Assembly (NCBI GenBank): GCA_023436145.1
Contig: JAEZKP010000095.1
Location: 1 to 64,000, forward strand
Source: Fibrobacterota bacterium
GTDB lineage: Bacteria; Fibrobacterota; Chitinivibrionia; Chitinivibrionales; Chitinispirillaceae
DNA: 64,000 nt
Direction of reading: 5' to 3'
The notes beneath the pieces are model-generated. The model did no database searches and was not told the DNA's origin. It was given only the letters and a program-made list of their open reading frames with translations. Both the position numbers and the translations under genes were made by a program. Positions 62,853 through 64,000 of this stretch are shown here, piece after piece; the first letter of the stretch is position 1; each line of letters begins with the position of its first letter.

Positions 62853-64000
62853 ATGATTTTGTATCAGAATGGATCACCCCAAGCCGATTTGTCCCCTTAT
62901 GACTTGAAAGAGGGGGTGATCAGTGCGCTTGATTCCATAGGACCCTTTCATAACTTGCTGATTGTACCACCGGATATTACACGTTTTCAGTCGCATGCAG
63001 GTGAACTGACCCGATGCATTTATGATTACAACCCTGATGCGGTAAAGGCAATTCTGCCTGCTCTGGGTACTCACCGGCCTATGGATCATGGTGAAATAGA
63101 GACAATGTTCGGTTCTTTACCAAAACATCTCTTTAAAGAGCATCACTGGCGGAGTGATTGTGTTCTCTCGGGTACCATACCTGCAGAATTTATAGAAAAT
63201 ATCTCTGGTGGTATCGTTCATTATGAGCTTCCGGTTTATTTTAACCGAATGATTTTTGATAAACAGTATGACTGTATTATCTCCTTAAGTCAGGTAGTTC
63301 CCCATGAGGTGGCAGGAATGGCCGGATTTACCAAAAATCTGGTGGTTGGATTGGGTGGGGCTCCAAACATACACAGAACTCATTTTCTGGGTGCTGCTTA
63401 TGGTATGGAAAAAATCATGGGTAAAGCCGATTCTCCGGTCAGGAAGGTCCTCAACTATGCAGCTAAAACATTTCTTGGTACTTTACCGATTTTTCATATA
63501 ATCACTGTGATCGGGATGGATAGCAGTGGACAGCTCAAGGTGCGGGGAATTTTTATTGGCAATGATGAGGATTGTTATCTGGAAGCAGCCCGGCTTTCAC
63601 AGCAAGTCAATATCAATACTTTAGATAAACCGCTCAATAAAGTGGTTGTCCATCTTGACCCAATGGAATTTAAAAGCACCTGGCTTGGAAATAAGAGCAT
63701 TTACAGAACTCGTATGGCTATTGCCGATGGTGGTGAACTGGTGGTGCTTGCTCCTGGAGTGAAAATGTTTGGTGAAGATCCACAGATCGATGCTCTTATC
63801 AGACAGTTTGGATACCGTGGAACCCCGACCACCTTGGAAGCAGTTAAAAACAGTGCTCACTTGCAGGATAATCTCAGTGCTGCAGCACATCTGATTCATG
63901 GATCTTCCGAGGGAAGATTCACAATTACTTATTGCACCGAAGCTCTTAAGAGAAGTGAAGTTGAGGCGGTTGGATTTGTTCATGCACCGGTGGAGCAGAT
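62853..64000 (+). CDS. LarA-family (DUF2088) racemase/epimerase, partial
   Basis: The frame is open from the ATG at 62853 to the window end (382 codons, C-terminus missing). LarA proteins use a nickel-pincer cofactor to racemise lactate; many homologs act on other 2-hydroxy acids. Visible landmarks are VPPDITRFQSHAGELT, LPALGTHRPM, the histidine-bearing PHEVAGMAGFTKN and GGAPNIHRTHFLGA. Standing 24 bases after the KDG kinase, it probably epimerises a sugar acid such as mannonate or gluconate rather than lactate. AAGGA lies upstream at a long distance. Confidence 0.82.
   Translation, partial: MILYQNGSPQADLSPYDLKEGVISALDSIGPFHNLLIVPPDITRFQSHAGELTRCIYDYNPDAVKAILPALGTHRPMDHGEIETMFGSLPKHLFKEHHWRSDCVLSGTIPAEFIENISGGIVHYELPVYFNRMIFDKQYDCIISLSQVVPHEVAGMAGFTKNLVVGLGGAPNIHRTHFLGAAYGMEKIMGKADSPVRKVLNYAAKTFLGTLPIFHIITVIGMDSSGQLKVRGIFIGNDEDCYLEAARLSQQVNINTLDKPLNKVVVHLDPMEFKSTWLGNKSIYRTRMAIADGGELVVLAPGVKMFGEDPQIDALIRQFGYRGTPTTLEAVKNSAHLQDNLSAAAHLIHGSSEGRFTITYCTEALKRSEVEAVGFVHAPVEQ

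Overview
The window looks like the chromosome of an anaerobic, flagellated, Gram-negative plant-polysaccharide degrader, most likely from the Fibrobacterota (Chitinispirillia-like); this placement is inferred. The support is indirect: secreted carbohydrate-active enzymes with C-terminal beta-sandwich tails of the type IX sorting type, many outer-membrane beta-barrels ending in phenylalanine, a giant oxygen-sensitive-type acyl-CoA dehydratase activase fusion, and corrinoid methyl-transfer genes. Base composition is moderately AT-rich and even. I saw no rRNA, tRNA, CRISPR array, prophage or intact insertion sequence.

Layout. 1-11.5 kb: malate dehydrogenase, an exported protein of unknown role, a CE15 glucuronoyl esterase, a large clan GH-A-like hydrolase with two N-terminal binding modules, and a flagellin/FliS pair with a clear sigma-28 promoter. 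A small family of GGGACGGAC repeats sits between and directly against the stop codons of two of these genes. 11.5-28 kb: mostly housekeeping genes on the minus strand (activase fusion, NmrA-like protein, Lhr helicase, prolyl-tRNA synthetase, TrpB2). 26.5-38 kb: a tandem-GntR/LacI-type regulator divergent from xylulokinase, xylose isomerase, two GH116-type hydrolases and an outer-membrane protein. 38-43 kb: aldose epimerase, PurU and a short glycan-modification group. 43-47.6 kb: a TRAP transporter with glucuronate isomerase. 47.6-53.7 kb: a divergent corrinoid methyl-transfer cluster (CobW GTPase, UroD-thioredoxin fusion / corrinoid protein, homocysteine methyltransferase, MetH-type activation protein, second UroD-type methyltransferase). 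54-59 kb: GH67 alpha-glucuronidase and two outer-membrane proteins. 59-64 kb: 6-phosphogluconate dehydrogenase, SDR fructuronate reductase, KDG kinase and a LarA homolog cut by the window end.

How it fits. CE15, GH67, GH116, XylA/XylB, the TRAP transporter, UxaC, the fructuronate reductase and the KDG kinase together describe use of (4-O-methyl)glucuronoxylan. The corrinoid cluster lies between UxaC and the alpha-glucuronidase. A 16-bp palindrome GATATA-N4-TATATC occurs at the xylulokinase/regulator junction, between the two arms of the corrinoid cluster, and upstream of the GH67 gene. I infer that one regulator ties xylose use, glucuronic acid release and corrinoid methyl transfer together, and that the corrinoid cluster may remove the 4-O-methyl group of methylglucuronate (or use another wood-derived methyl group) and pass it to homocysteine. 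This is the main candidate for a new system here.
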